This document shows, piece by piece, positions 17,517 to 25,737 of a stretch of DNA of 62,290 nt (its first letter is position 1; each line of letters begins with the position of its first letter). The stretch is from Archangiaceae bacterium (lineage in GTDB: Bacteria > Myxococcota > Myxococcia > Myxococcales > Myxococcaceae). The position numbers and the translations under genes were made by a program. The notes beneath the pieces are model-generated. The model was not told the origin of the DNA, ran no database searches, and was given only the letters and a program-made list of their open reading frames with translations. Location: positions 1 through 62,290 of the forward strand of contig JAACJQ010000033.1 in NCBI GenBank assembly GCA_016879935.1, given 5' to 3'.

Positions 17517-17522
17517 TACAGT
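17517..17522 (+). promoter_or_regulatory. candidate -10 element of the NADase-type/discoidin-like gene
   Basis: TACAGT begins 13 bases upstream of the ATG at 17530, with no Shine-Dalgarno sequence. A minus-strand CATAAG (17497-17502) sits 13 bases from the divergent Rsm22-like start, so back-to-back promoters share about 40 bases. Confidence 0.45.
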
Positions 17523-17529
17523 CATCGAC

Positions 17530-18993
17530 ATGAGACTCGTCTTCTTCGTGGTGGCGCTGACGGCTTCGTTCGCGAGCGCCGACTTCAAGCGTCTTCACGC
17601 CGAGCGCGCGACCGCGACCAGCTTTCTCGAGAGCAACTGGAACAAGTACCAGGAGAACTACCACCCGACCTACGTGCTCGATGACGACCCGACCACCGCC
17701 TGGGTCGAAGGGGCCGAAGGAGACGGCGTCGGTGAGGCGCTCACGGTGAAGGTGTCGGCGCTGAACAAGGCGCGCGCGCTGCGGCTGGTGATCACACCCG
17801 GGTACCAGAAGTCGAAGGCACTCTTCGCGGCCAACGGAACGCCGACGTCGCTCGAGGTCGTCGTGCGTGACGCGCAAGAGAAGCAGACTGCGTCGAAGGT
17901 GCTCGAGGTCGCGGCGAAGTGGGGCTCGCAGACGTTCGACCTGCCGCTCACGGGCGGGCTCGCGTCGGTCACCATCACCATCAAGGCCGTGAAGGCCGGC
18001 ACGAAGTACCGCGACACCTGCCTCTCTGACCTGCAGCTCTTCGTCGACAGTGACGTGCCGTACGACAAGCGCGTCGAAGAGGCGAAGCGCACCGCGATGC
18101 TCGCGTGGAAGCAGGAGCGACTCGCCGCTGCGAAGTACTTCGGGGCGTTGCCGGTGACGTACCCGTTCGCGTCGACCTCGTGGACGGTGAAGGACGACGC
18201 AAACGAGTTCTCCCGCCGCTACACCTCGGTGTCGGAGCCCAACGGCGAAGGCGGATTCCTGAAGGGCGTGAAGAACCCGAAGTTCGTCGAGCTGGATGCG
18301 CTGCTCGATCGCGGCACGTTGCCCGAGGGCTTCGATGCGGCGACCTTCAAGACGCTGCGCTCGCTGGTGAAAGACTCGAAAGGTGGTGCCTGGTTCTCCG
18401 TCTCGTCGAAGGCGCCGTTCCGAATGCCCGATGGGCTCGAAGATCTCATCCTGCCCGAGGTGTTGCCGCTCGTGCGCGCGACCGACGTGACGTTCTTCGA
18501 GGCGAGCAAACCCGAGCTGGCGCTGACGCTGCGGCCGGTGAAGCGGGAGACGGCCGTTCCACGCGAGGCGGCGCTGTCGACGGTGAAGCTGCTCGAGGGC
18601 ACCGCGACTGCTCCGAAGCGCGCGTTCGCGAAACACGTCGAGGTCGTCTTCGAGCGCGCAGACTACGAACTCACGACGTGGCTGCTCCTCGAGTGGGGTG
18701 ACGACGGTCTGCTGCGAACGGTCACCTTCTGGCGCGAAGAGTTCGAGGTGTCGGGGGGCGGTCGCATGATGGACGAGGGCACGAACCCGAAGGACTACCC
18801 ACCCGAAGTTCGCACGGCGGTCAGCCAGTCTGCCGGAGCCTGGTCGCTGAGTGTCTCGGACGGGAAGATCACCCAGATCGCCAGGCTCCTGCTGCTTTCG
18901 ATTCGCAACGACCCGGAGGGCATCGAAGGCCTTCAAGCCGATGAGGGCATTCGCGCGATCACCTCGGTGTTCACGCCCCGCCCGAAGAAGTGA
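17530..18993 (+). CDS. secreted protein with NADase-type/discoidin-like glycan-binding domain
   Basis: The protein has 487 residues. A signal peptide MRLVFFVVALTASFASA is cut before DFKRLHAER. The first mature region (about 20-165) has NYHPTYVLDDDPTTAWVEG, a pattern of the F5/8-type (discoidin) or NADase-translocation-type carbohydrate-binding module, and continues with the beta-strand text ARALRLVITPGYQK. The remaining 320 residues are unrecognised and contain no metal or nucleophile motif. The stop overlaps the start of the pentaheme cytochrome (GTGA), so the two products are made together. It probably binds a glycan or surface partner outside the cell. An enzymatic role cannot be claimed. 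Confidence 0.72.
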   Translation: MRLVFFVVALTASFASADFKRLHAERATATSFLESNWNKYQENYHPTYVLDDDPTTAWVEGAEGDGVGEALTVKVSALNKARALRLVITPGYQKSKALFAANGTPTSLEVVVRDAQEKQTASKVLEVAAKWGSQTFDLPLTGGLASVTITIKAVKAGTKYRDTCLSDLQLFVDSDVPYDKRVEEAKRTAMLAWKQERLAAAKYFGALPVTYPFASTSWTVKDDANEFSRRYTSVSEPNGEGGFLKGVKNPKFVELDALLDRGTLPEGFDAATFKTLRSLVKDSKGGAWFSVSSKAPFRMPDGLEDLILPEVLPLVRATDVTFFEASKPELALTLRPVKRETAVPREAALSTVKLLEGTATAPKRAFAKHVEVVFERADYELTTWLLLEWGDDGLLRTVTFWREEFEVSGGGRMMDEGTNPKDYPPEVRTAVSQSAGAWSLSVSDGKITQIARLLLLSIRNDPEGIEGLQADEGIRAITSVFTPRPKK

Positions 18994-19937
18994 TCGCGCT
19001 GCTCGCCACGCTCGTGCTGGCCCAGCCCTCGTTCGAGGTGGCGGGTTTCACGCGGCCGCTGAAGCTCGATGCTCCGAGCGCAGCGGCCTGTGCCGAGTGC
19101 CACCCCGAGCGCGCGAAGGAATGGAGCGAGTCGGCCCACCGAGCCAGCCTCACCAATCGCGTCTTCCTCGACGGTTTCTCCGCCGAGCCGCATCAACGGT
19201 GCCTCATCTGTCACGGGCCGCTCGAGGCGCAGCTCCGGCACGCGAAGCGCCCGCTGCGACCGGACTCGCCTGTTCACGACGGCATCACCTGCGCGGTCTG
19301 TCACGTTCGCGACGGGGTGGTGCTTTCTCCTCGACCAGACTCGACGGGCTACGGCCACCCGGTGCGTCACGAGCCGGCGCTTCGGAGCAGCGAGTTCTGC
19401 GGCACCTGCCACGAATTCGACGGCCACGCGGTGATCGACGGCGTCACGGTGCTGAACGATCTGCCGATGCAGACGACGCTGAGCGAGTGGCGGGAGTGGG
19501 GTGGCGCGAAGACCTGCCAGCGCTGTCACATGCCGAGCGTCTCGCACCGCGTTCGTGGCGCGCGCGACCTCGAGTTCCTGCGCAGCTCGGTGAAGCTCGA
19601 CGTACGGGCCGGCCTCGTGACGCTCACGGCGCAGAACGTCGGCCACCGCGTGCCCACCGGAGACGTCTTTCGTCACCTCATGCTCTGGGCCGATGACCAG
19701 CCGTTGATGCGCTTCGGGCTCGAGCTCGAACGTGGCTCCGATGCGAAGGGCCGGCCGGGAGTCGTCATCGCGAAAGATACGCGGTTGCTGCCCGACGTGC
19801 CGGTGCGCGTGAAGCTGCCTGCGTTCGCCCGACGCGTTCGCCTCACGTATCACTTCACCGCGCCGAGCCTTCGCGCGCGCCCTTTGCTCACCCGCGAGGA
19901 CGAGCTCGTCGAGCTGTTCGATCTGCCTGCCCGCTGA
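18990..19937 (+). CDS. pentaheme c-type cytochrome (cytochrome c554-like)
   Basis: The protein has 315 residues with five CxxCH haem sites: CAECH 34-38, CLICH 71-75, CAVCH 101-105, CGTCH 137-141 and CQRCH 176-180. The order and spacing resemble the cytochrome c554/multihaem family that carries or reduces small molecules in the periplasm. The haem sites occupy the first 180 residues; the last 130 form a beta-rich domain (LTAQNVGHRVPTGDVFRHL) seen after such modules. The start is the GTG at 18990, which overlaps the previous stop. A hydrophobic N-terminus is short and may be a weak signal peptide. It is translationally coupled to the NADase-type protein. Confidence 0.85.
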   Translation: MIALLATLVLAQPSFEVAGFTRPLKLDAPSAAACAECHPERAKEWSESAHRASLTNRVFLDGFSAEPHQRCLICHGPLEAQLRHAKRPLRPDSPVHDGITCAVCHVRDGVVLSPRPDSTGYGHPVRHEPALRSSEFCGTCHEFDGHAVIDGVTVLNDLPMQTTLSEWREWGGAKTCQRCHMPSVSHRVRGARDLEFLRSSVKLDVRAGLVTLTAQNVGHRVPTGDVFRHLMLWADDQPLMRFGLELERGSDAKGRPGVVIAKDTRLLPDVPVRVKLPAFARRVRLTYHFTAPSLRARPLLTREDELVELFDLPAR

Positions 19938-19969
19938 CGCTTTCGCGGCACGACCGCGCTCGTCTCGGT

Positions 19970-19975
19970 TACACA
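19970..19975 (+). promoter_or_regulatory. candidate -10 element of the ABC exporter operon
   Basis: TACACA lies 13 bases upstream of the ATPase ATG at 19983, within a 45-base gap after the cytochrome gene; no Shine-Dalgarno sequence is present. Confidence 0.35.
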
Positions 19976-19982
19976 CGAGCCC

Positions 19983-20978
19983 ATGATCGAGGTGCAGCAG
20001 CTCACCAAGCACTACCGGGTGCACAAGCGGCCCCCCGGGCTCGCGGCGGCGCTCAAGTCACTCTTCAAGCGCGAGTACACGGCGGTCAAAGCCGTCGACG
20101 GCATCACGTTCGACATCAAGGCCGGTGAACGGGTCGGCTTTCTCGGGCCCAACGGCGCCGGCAAGACGACGACGCTGAAGACGCTCGCGGGGCTGCTGCA
20201 CCCTTCCAGCGGGCAGGTTCGCGTCGACGGGCACGTGCCGCAGAAGCGCGAGGCCGAGTACCTGAAGAAGATCATGTTGGTGATGGGGCAGAAGCAGCAG
20301 CTGTTGTGGGACCTGCCTCCCGCCGAGACGTTCGAGATGAACCGCGCGATCTACGACGTGCCGCGCGCCGACTTCACCCGCCGCATGAAGGAGCTCGGCG
20401 ATCTGCTCGAACTCGGCGAGCTCGTGAACAAGCCGACGCGTCAGCTCTCGCTCGGTGAGCGCATGAAGTGCGAGCTCGCTGCCGCGCTGGTGCACGGCCC
20501 GAAGGTGCTCTTCCTCGACGAGCCCACCATCGGCCTCGACGTCTCGATGCAGGTGGTGATGCGTGACTTCATTCGCCGCTACAACGAGCAGTACGGCGCG
20601 ACGCTCATTCTCACCAGCCACTACATGGACGACGTGGCCGCGCTCTGCCCTCGCGTCATCGTCATCGACAAGGGCACGCTCTCGTTCGACGGCAAGCTCG
20701 ACGACCTGGTGCAGAAGGTTCGCCCCGAGAAGCGCGTGACGTTGCGGTTCTCGCAGCCGGTGACTCGTGAGCAGGTCTCGCCGCTCGGCCAGGTCGTCAC
20801 CTGTGAAGGCGCGCAGGCGGTGCTGCAGGTCAGCCACGACCAGGTGAACTCGGTCGTCGGCCGCGCGTTGGCGACGTTGCCGGTGATGGATCTGAACGTC
20901 GAGAACCCGCCGCTCGAAGAGGTGATGAGCGAGCTGTTCGCGCGGAGCCGGGCGAATCGTGAGGAGCAGGCGGCGTGA
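19983..20978 (+). CDS. ABC transporter ATP-binding protein (COG4586-like)
   Basis: The protein has 331 residues and is the cytoplasmic ATPase of an exporter-type ABC system. Walker A is GPNGAGKTTT (about 56-65), the signature is LSLGERMKCELAAALVHGPK, Walker B is VLFLDEPTIGLDV, and the switch His is TSHYMDD. The LGERMKCE signature is typical of the COG4586 family, which is paired with two DUF990-type ABC-2 permeases. Residues 250-331 are a C-terminal regulatory region. It overlaps the first permease gene by GTGA. The substrate of this family is not settled. Confidence 0.9.
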   Translation: MIEVQQLTKHYRVHKRPPGLAAALKSLFKREYTAVKAVDGITFDIKAGERVGFLGPNGAGKTTTLKTLAGLLHPSSGQVRVDGHVPQKREAEYLKKIMLVMGQKQQLLWDLPPAETFEMNRAIYDVPRADFTRRMKELGDLLELGELVNKPTRQLSLGERMKCELAAALVHGPKVLFLDEPTIGLDVSMQVVMRDFIRRYNEQYGATLILTSHYMDDVAALCPRVIVIDKGTLSFDGKLDDLVQKVRPEKRVTLRFSQPVTREQVSPLGQVVTCEGAQAVLQVSHDQVNSVVGRALATLPVMDLNVENPPLEEVMSELFARSRANREEQAA

Positions 20979-21790
20979 TCGGGCGAAGCCTTCGGGCGCT
21001 CCCGGCGTTGGTGCGCGTGGGCTTCGTGGAGTCGCTCGCCTACCGCACCGAGATGATCATCTGGGTCTTCAGCACCACGATGCCGCTGGTGATGATGACG
21101 TTGTGGACGGCGGTGGCCAGGTCGGTGCCCGTCGTCGGCGGCGGCGGCAAGTCGTGGGGCACCACCGCCTTCGTCTCGTACTTCCTCTCGGTGTTCATCG
21201 TGCGGCAGCTCATCTCGGGCTGGGCCGGCTGGGAGATGTACTACGAGGTGCGGCAGGGCACGCTCGCGATGCGGCTGCTCCGCCCCATTCATCCGCTGCT
21301 GTCGTACGGCGTCGGCAACCTCGCGGCGCTGCCGTTGCGCGCGGCGGTGACGTTGCCGGTGATCGTCGTGCTCTTCGCGACCAACGCGCGTGATCACCTC
21401 TCGCACGACTGGCACGTCTGGCTGCTGTTCCCCTTCGCGCTCGTCGGCGGTTGGGTGATCACCTTCTTCGCGAACGTCGCCATCGGCGCCTTGAGCCTCT
21501 TCATGGAGTCGAGCGTGAAGCTGATGGATGTGTGGCTCGCCGCGTTCTTCGTGTTCTCGGGCTACCTCTTCCCGCTCGATCTCTTCCCCGACTGGCTCAC
21601 CGCCGCGGCGAAGTGGTTGCCGTTTCGGTATCAGATCGGCCTGCCGGTCGAGTTGATGACGGGCGTGCACACGTGGGAGTCGGCGCTGCCGTTGCTCGCG
21701 AAGCAGTGGGCGTGGGCCGCTGCGCTGATCGTCGCATCGCTGGCCATCTGGAACCGCGGGCTCGCGCGCTTTCAGGCGTTCGGAGGCTGA
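20975..21790 (+). CDS. ABC-2 type permease, first subunit
   Basis: The protein has 271 residues with six predicted membrane segments. Charged turns (YRTEMIIWVFSTTMPL, YEVRQGTLAMRLLRPIHPLL) resemble the cytoplasmic coupling loop RxGxLxxxLLRP of ABC-2 permeases. GTG start, with the first four bases overlapping the ATPase stop. It pairs with the next gene to form a heterodimeric channel. Family-level assignment to the COG4587 or COG3694 type follows from order and signature; direction of transport is presumed outward. Confidence 0.85.
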   Translation: MIGRSLRALPALVRVGFVESLAYRTEMIIWVFSTTMPLVMMTLWTAVARSVPVVGGGGKSWGTTAFVSYFLSVFIVRQLISGWAGWEMYYEVRQGTLAMRLLRPIHPLLSYGVGNLAALPLRAAVTLPVIVVLFATNARDHLSHDWHVWLLFPFALVGGWVITFFANVAIGALSLFMESSVKLMDVWLAAFFVFSGYLFPLDLFPDWLTAAAKWLPFRYQIGLPVELMTGVHTWESALPLLAKQWAWAAALIVASLAIWNRGLARFQAFGG

Positions 21791-21791
21791 C

Positions 21792-22586
21792 ATGGGGCGC
21801 TACCTCGGCCTGCTCTCGCGTCAGCTGCGCACCTCGGCACTGCTCGCGGCCCAGTACCGCTGGGACTTCGTCGTCGATGGTGTGGTGTCGCTCTTCTTCA
21901 TGGCGACGGCGATCGTCCCGCTCTTCGTCGTCTACGGAGACGCGTCGCGCCCCGGCATTCCCGGCTGGAGCTTCGGCGAAGCGCTCGTCGTCACCGGCTG
22001 GTTCATTCTGTTGCAGGGCGTGCTCGACGGCGCGGTGAACCCGGGCCTGCAGGCGGTGATCGATCACATTCGCAAGGGCACGCTCGACTTCGTGCTGCTG
22101 AAGCCGGCCGACGCGCAGTTCCTCGTCTCGACGGCGCGCTTTCAGCTCTGGCGTGTGACCAGCGTGGTGGTCGCGCTGGTGGTGTTCGTGATCGCGTTCT
22201 CTCGCGTGGGGCGTGCGCCGGCGGTGCTCGACGTCGCGGCCTCGCTCGTGCTGCTCGTCTCGGCGACGCTGCTGCTCTACTCGCTGTGGATTCTGATCGT
22301 CTCGGCGGCCTTCTTCGTCGTGAAGGTCGACAACCTGACGTACCTCTTCTCAAGCATCTTCGACGCGGCCCGCTGGCCCTCGAGCGTGTTCCCCAACGTG
22401 CTGCGCTTCGTCTTCACCTTCGTCGTACCGCTCGCGTTGATGACGACGTTCCCCGCAGAGGCGATGTTGGGAAGGCTCGAGTCATCGGCGCTCGTCGGGT
22501 CGTTGCTGGGCACCCTCGTGTTCGCCGCCATCGCCCGGTGGACGTGGCTCAAGGCCATCGGGCACTACACGTCGGCTGGCGGCTGA
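21792..22586 (+). CDS. ABC-2 type permease, second subunit (DUF990-like)
   Basis: The protein has 264 residues with six predicted membrane segments and the coupling text GLQAVIDHIRKGTLDFVLLKPADAQFL, which matches the DUF990/COG3694 family. A single base separates it from the previous stop. It completes the three-gene exporter; its 3' end overlaps the convergent lipase gene by 22 bases. Confidence 0.85.
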   Translation: MGRYLGLLSRQLRTSALLAAQYRWDFVVDGVVSLFFMATAIVPLFVVYGDASRPGIPGWSFGEALVVTGWFILLQGVLDGAVNPGLQAVIDHIRKGTLDFVLLKPADAQFLVSTARFQLWRVTSVVVALVVFVIAFSRVGRAPAVLDVAASLVLLVSATLLLYSLWILIVSAAFFVVKVDNLTYLFSSIFDAARWPSSVFPNVLRFVFTFVVPLALMTTFPAEAMLGRLESSALVGSLLGTLVFAAIARWTWLKAIGHYTSAGG

Positions 22587-23737
22587 AGCCACTCGCGCAG
22601 CTGGCCGTACACCCCGGCGTCATTCAGCAGGTCGAGGTGTGAGAGGCCGGGGAACACCCGGTGTTTCGAGAACGAGAGCGTGAGCTCGGGCTTCGCGTGC
22701 CGGCCGAGCGCGGAGTCGATCGGCACCAGCCCGTCACCCACCGACGTCGGGGTGACCTCCTTCGACGTCGTCGCTGCGATCGCGAAGCACGTGACGTTGG
22801 CCGGCAGCTCGATGTGCGTTCGCGGATCAGCCTCGTTCGCGAAGCGGTCGACGCCCTGCCACTCTTCGTCCTTCGTCAGGCCGAAGCGCAAATCGGTCAC
22901 ACCGGCGCTGCGAAGGTGCGCGAGCTGCTCGAGCGGAGCGCTGTATCGGCTGATGCCCAGCAGCGTGTTGACGAGGTTGCCCATGCGCTCGAGCGGCGCG
23001 CCCTCGTGCGGCGTGCCCAGCGTCACGAACGACTCGAGCTTCGTCCTCCACGACAGCGACCGCGCCTCGGCCGAGAGACAGGCCGCGCGTGACACCAGCC
23101 CGCCCATGCTGTGCGCGAGAATGACGAGCTCGGTCACCGGCACTGGCCACGCGTCGACCAGCTTCTGCAGCGCGTCGGCGAACTCGTGGCCGTTCGTCGA
23201 GACGTGCTTGCCCGAGTTGTAGCGAAGCGCGACCCAGGTGAAGCCGAGCTCCTTTTCGAGCGCTTCGCCGTGGTGGTGGCCCTTGCGAGACCAGCCGAGG
23301 TCGCTCGCCGACGAGCCATGCACGAGCACGAGCACCCGGCCCGAGACGCCTTCAGGCAGGGGAGGGATGATCCTTCCGTCACGACGGAACCCGGTGGCGA
23401 TCGCGAGCGTCGAGGCCCGCTCGGCCAGCACGTCACCGACGACGCCATTGAGGGCCGCGACGACGGCATCTTGTTCCTGGCCGCCGCCTTCGCCGAGGAC
23501 GGGGTCGAGCTGGGCCAGCACGACGTCGAGCCCTGCGCCCACGAGGTTCGCGACGAGCTTCACGCCCGCGTACGCAGGCGCCGAGATCAGCTTCACGAGG
23601 CCCTCGAGCGGTTTGCCGAGAATCGCGGGCCCGCCGCCGATGGCGTGGTGCATCTGCTGAACCGTGTTCGTGACGCCAAGAGTGGCTTCGACTGCGAGGC
23701 GAACCGCTTCTCTCAGCTCGTCAGCGCGCGTCGGCAT
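22565..23737 (-). CDS. lipase-like alpha/beta hydrolase
   Basis: The protein has 390 residues without a signal peptide. VLVLVHGSSASDLGW is the oxyanion strand-loop, and LVILAHSMGGLVSRAA carries the nucleophile elbow Gly/Ala-His-Ser-Met-Gly of lipases. SVGDGLVPIDSA probably brings the acid Asp and SHLDLLNDAGVY the catalytic His. The layout is that of a PGAP1- or lipase-like serine hydrolase. The N-terminal 130 residues are helical with Gly-rich loops. It is divergent from the lipocalin gene, with an intergenic region of 106 bases that holds two adjacent palindromes. Substrate unknown. Confidence 0.82.
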   Translation of the reverse strand: MPTRADELREAVRLAVEATLGVTNTVQQMHHAIGGGPAILGKPLEGLVKLISAPAYAGVKLVANLVGAGLDVVLAQLDPVLGEGGGQEQDAVVAALNGVVGDVLAERASTLAIATGFRRDGRIIPPLPEGVSGRVLVLVHGSSASDLGWSRKGHHHGEALEKELGFTWVALRYNSGKHVSTNGHEFADALQKLVDAWPVPVTELVILAHSMGGLVSRAACLSAEARSLSWRTKLESFVTLGTPHEGAPLERMGNLVNTLLGISRYSAPLEQLAHLRSAGVTDLRFGLTKDEEWQGVDRFANEADPRTHIELPANVTCFAIAATTSKEVTPTSVGDGLVPIDSALGRHAKPELTLSFSKHRVFPGLSHLDLLNDAGVYGQLREWLQPPADV

Positions 23738-23743
23738 TCATGT

Positions 23744-23749
23744 CGCGTA
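23744..23749 (-). promoter_or_regulatory. candidate -10 element of the lipase-like gene
   Basis: TACGCG on the minus strand starts 12 bases upstream of the ATG at 23737, in a GTGCTACG context shared with other first genes. Confidence 0.3.
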
Positions 23750-23785
23750 GCACGTTCGCTCGACATCGGCCGCGCACCTCGAGGC

Positions 23786-23808
23786 GTTCGAACGACTCGA
23801 GCGAGTCG
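23786..23808. promoter_or_regulatory. two adjacent palindromes between divergent genes, candidate operator
   Basis: GTTCGAAC (23786-23793, perfect 8-base palindrome) shares a base with CGACTCG-AG-CGAGTCG (23793-23808, perfect 7+2+7 inverted repeat). They lie between the lipase-like and lipocalin genes, about 23-45 bases upstream of the 23831 TA element. Whether a regulator binds is unknown, and short palindromes made of TCGA are common in DNA this GC-rich. Confidence 0.3.
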
Positions 23809-23830
23809 CGCTCGGGTGAGTCGAACGCGC

Positions 23831-23836
23831 TACATC
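23831..23836 (+). promoter_or_regulatory. candidate -10 element of the lipocalin gene
   Basis: TACATC starts 13 bases upstream of the ATG at 23844 with no Shine-Dalgarno sequence, the modal spacing of the leaderless set. Confidence 0.4.
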
Positions 23837-23843
23837 GCCACCC

Positions 23844-24386
23844 ATGATGCGAGTTCTGCACGGCGCTGCGCTCGGCCTCTTGTTGTCGTCGAGCTGCTCG
23901 ACGATTCCGGTGCGCGCGACCACGGCGCCGATCGAGCTGCCGATGGAACGGCTGGCCGGTCGCTGGCACGTCGTCGCGACCACCTTCCCCATGTGGCGCA
24001 ATCGCTGCGACGTCTCCTTCACCTATGGGCCGCTCTCGGTTCAGACGATGAGCGATCGGGTGGGCTTCACCGAGGGCACGGAGCAACACGTCCTCCCCGG
24101 TATCGACACGCAGCACCCGGTGGTTCCGACCCACTTCACGTGGCGAGGTGAGGGGCTCTTGTCGCTCTTCGCCAGCGAGTGGGACGTGGTGGCCGTGGGC
24201 CCCCAGGACGCGTGGGTGGTGTTGACCTTCGGCGCCACGTTGGCCACGCCGGCGGGGGCAGACATCATCGCGCGCTCACCACGCCTCGATGACGAGACGC
24301 TGCGGCAGATCGTCACGGCCGCTTCGACGGATGAGGTGACGGCGTCGCGGCTGAAGGGCCTGTTCGCGGTCGCTCCCTGCCCCTGA
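23844..24386 (+). CDS. lipocalin-like lipoprotein
   Basis: The protein has 180 residues. The signal peptide ends in LLSSSC, a good lipobox. The mature N-terminus has the lipocalin signature: MERLAGRWHVVATTFPMW, with the conserved Gly-x-Trp at about residues 40-42. Later strands (EWDVVAVGPQDAWVVLTFGAT, SPRLDDETLRQIV) follow the Blc-type pattern. Such lipoproteins sit in the outer membrane and bind lysolipids or other hydrophobic ligands. The lipid-anchored form and size match Blc, but the ligand is not known. Confidence 0.78.
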   Translation: MMRVLHGAALGLLLSSSCSTIPVRATTAPIELPMERLAGRWHVVATTFPMWRNRCDVSFTYGPLSVQTMSDRVGFTEGTEQHVLPGIDTQHPVVPTHFTWRGEGLLSLFASEWDVVAVGPQDAWVVLTFGATLATPAGADIIARSPRLDDETLRQIVTAASTDEVTASRLKGLFAVAPCP

Positions 24387-24393
24387 CTCCGAC

Positions 24394-25113
24394 TCAAGGT
24401 GCTGTGACGCCTGCTCTGGGGCGCTCCCGCCAGGTCAGCCGGCGCGCGAACGCCATCACGTGTTCGAAGTCCTCCAGCTCGAGCGGGTGCTCCTTCTTTC
24501 GCAGCACGTACGCGGGCGACCACTTCTTCTGCTCGAGCGCCGCACGAAACGTCTCCATCGCCGGCCGCTGAATGGTGTCGCCTTCGGCGGCGATCAGCAG
24601 CGTGGGTTTTGGTCGCTCCTCCACCGTCACGCCCGTCACCAGCCCACCGTGAAGCACCACGAAGCCGGTCACGGCCAGGCGCTCGGGCTCCATCAGCAGC
24701 GAGGTGAAGTAGCCACCGTTCGAGTACCCGACGACGAGCGGTGCCGGGAGCGTTCGTTCGAGCCGCGTCTCGACTTCGGTCACCGCCTCGCCGATGCGAC
24801 CGACGATCGCCATCGTCTCGGCCTCGCGCGTCTTCACCGTCGGCCAGCACCACCAGTCCTTGTACTCCGCGGCCCAATCGCAGAGCCCCGGCGTTCCCCT
24901 CAGCGCGACCACCGTCATGCCCGCCTTCGTCGCGGCCGGCGCGACGAACCCCAGCTCCCGCGTGAACGCCTTCTCGTTCGGCGCCATCATGCCGTGCAGG
25001 TACACGACCACTCCGGCGTTCGTGCCGCGCTTGAAGCACCCGGGACTCGAGAGCGGCTCCCAGCCAGAGGGACAGAGCGAGACCTGTGAGAGCACCAGCG
25101 CGAGCAACGTCAT
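24394..25113 (-). CDS. secreted alpha/beta hydrolase
   Basis: The protein has 239 residues from the ATG at 25113; a TTG 12 bases further up is possible. A signal peptide ends near LSQVSLC. VVVYLHGMMAPNE is the oxyanion strand-loop, VVGYSNGGYF the nucleophile elbow (Gly-x-Ser-x-Gly), TLLIAAEGDTIQRP the acid strand and FEHVMAF likely the His. Overall it resembles a dienelactone-hydrolase-like or PHB-depolymerase-like enzyme. Four Cys may form disulphides in the exported protein. It converges with the lipocalin gene across 7 bases. Confidence 0.75.
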   Translation of the reverse strand: MTLLALVLSQVSLCPSGWEPLSSPGCFKRGTNAGVVVYLHGMMAPNEKAFTRELGFVAPAATKAGMTVVALRGTPGLCDWAAEYKDWWCWPTVKTREAETMAIVGRIGEAVTEVETRLERTLPAPLVVGYSNGGYFTSLLMEPERLAVTGFVVLHGGLVTGVTVEERPKPTLLIAAEGDTIQRPAMETFRAALEQKKWSPAYVLRKKEHPLELEDFEHVMAFARRLTWRERPRAGVTAP

Positions 25114-25181
25114 GATCGGCGCCAAGCCTTCACGTTGGCGTTCGCCAACGCAATCTCGACCCGCGGCTTCTTCGCTCGCCG

Positions 25182-25187
25182 TACACT
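25182..25187 (+). promoter_or_regulatory. candidate -10 element of the DUF2378-type gene
   Basis: TACACT, a good match to the TAnnnT core, begins 12 bases upstream of the GTG at 25194. No Shine-Dalgarno sequence precedes that GTG, so a leaderless start is plausible. Confidence 0.45.
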
Positions 25188-25193
25188 CGTCGC

Positions 25194-25730
25194 GTGGCCT
25201 CGCTGACGAACCAGAGCATGTTCGAAGCGCTGTTCGATCGCCGCTTGAAGCCGACCGGAGCGTTCCTCGAAGAGCTCAAAGCTGCGGGCTACGACGTGCA
25301 GCACGCCCAGACGAAGTATCCGACCGGCGTGTGGACGAAGTGCCTCCTGGTCGCCCGCCGTCACCGCTGGGGTGAGCTGTCGGAGGCGGACGCGTTTCGT
25401 CACATTGGCCGTGAGTTCACCATCGGCTTTCTCGAGACGATCGTCGGCCGCTTCGTGGGCGCGGCGATTCCCTTCATGTCGGCGGAGTCGTTTCTCAATC
25501 GGCTCGCGAGCTACTTCCGCATGGGCCGAGAAGACACGGGCCTCACCTTCGACATCGTCGAGCGAGGCAAGCAGAGCGCGCGCATCGTCGTGCACAACCC
25601 TGCGGCCGTGCCCGGCACCTTCGTCGCAGGCATGATCGACGTCGCGTTCGAGCGCATCGGCACCCCGGGCTCCATCGAGGTGCTCCAGCAGTCACCGACC
25701 GACTACGAGCTGCTCGTCCGTTGGCAGTGA
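25194..25730 (+). CDS. DUF2378 (TIGR02265)-type myxobacterial protein
   Basis: The protein has 178 residues and belongs by pattern to the Myxococcales paralogue family DUF2378: an N-terminal KxxGY-type region, YPTGVWTKCLLVARRHRWG, and the core REFTIGFLETIVGRFVG followed by a heme/lipid-free beta-rich tail ending DYELLVRW. Members are about 180-200 residues long and occur in large paralogous sets; the function is unknown. It starts at a GTG and is followed 7 bases later by the HDOD gene, so it may be co-transcribed with it. Confidence 0.85.
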   Translation: MASLTNQSMFEALFDRRLKPTGAFLEELKAAGYDVQHAQTKYPTGVWTKCLLVARRHRWGELSEADAFRHIGREFTIGFLETIVGRFVGAAIPFMSAESFLNRLASYFRMGREDTGLTFDIVERGKQSARIVVHNPAAVPGTFVAGMIDVAFERIGTPGSIEVLQQSPTDYELLVRWQ

Positions 25731-25737
25731 AGGTGCA

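Noticed and set aside
17266-18936. Minus-strand frame of 556 codons
   Set aside because: It is antisense to the secreted NADase-type protein and overlaps the Rsm22-like gene in another frame; no domain text.
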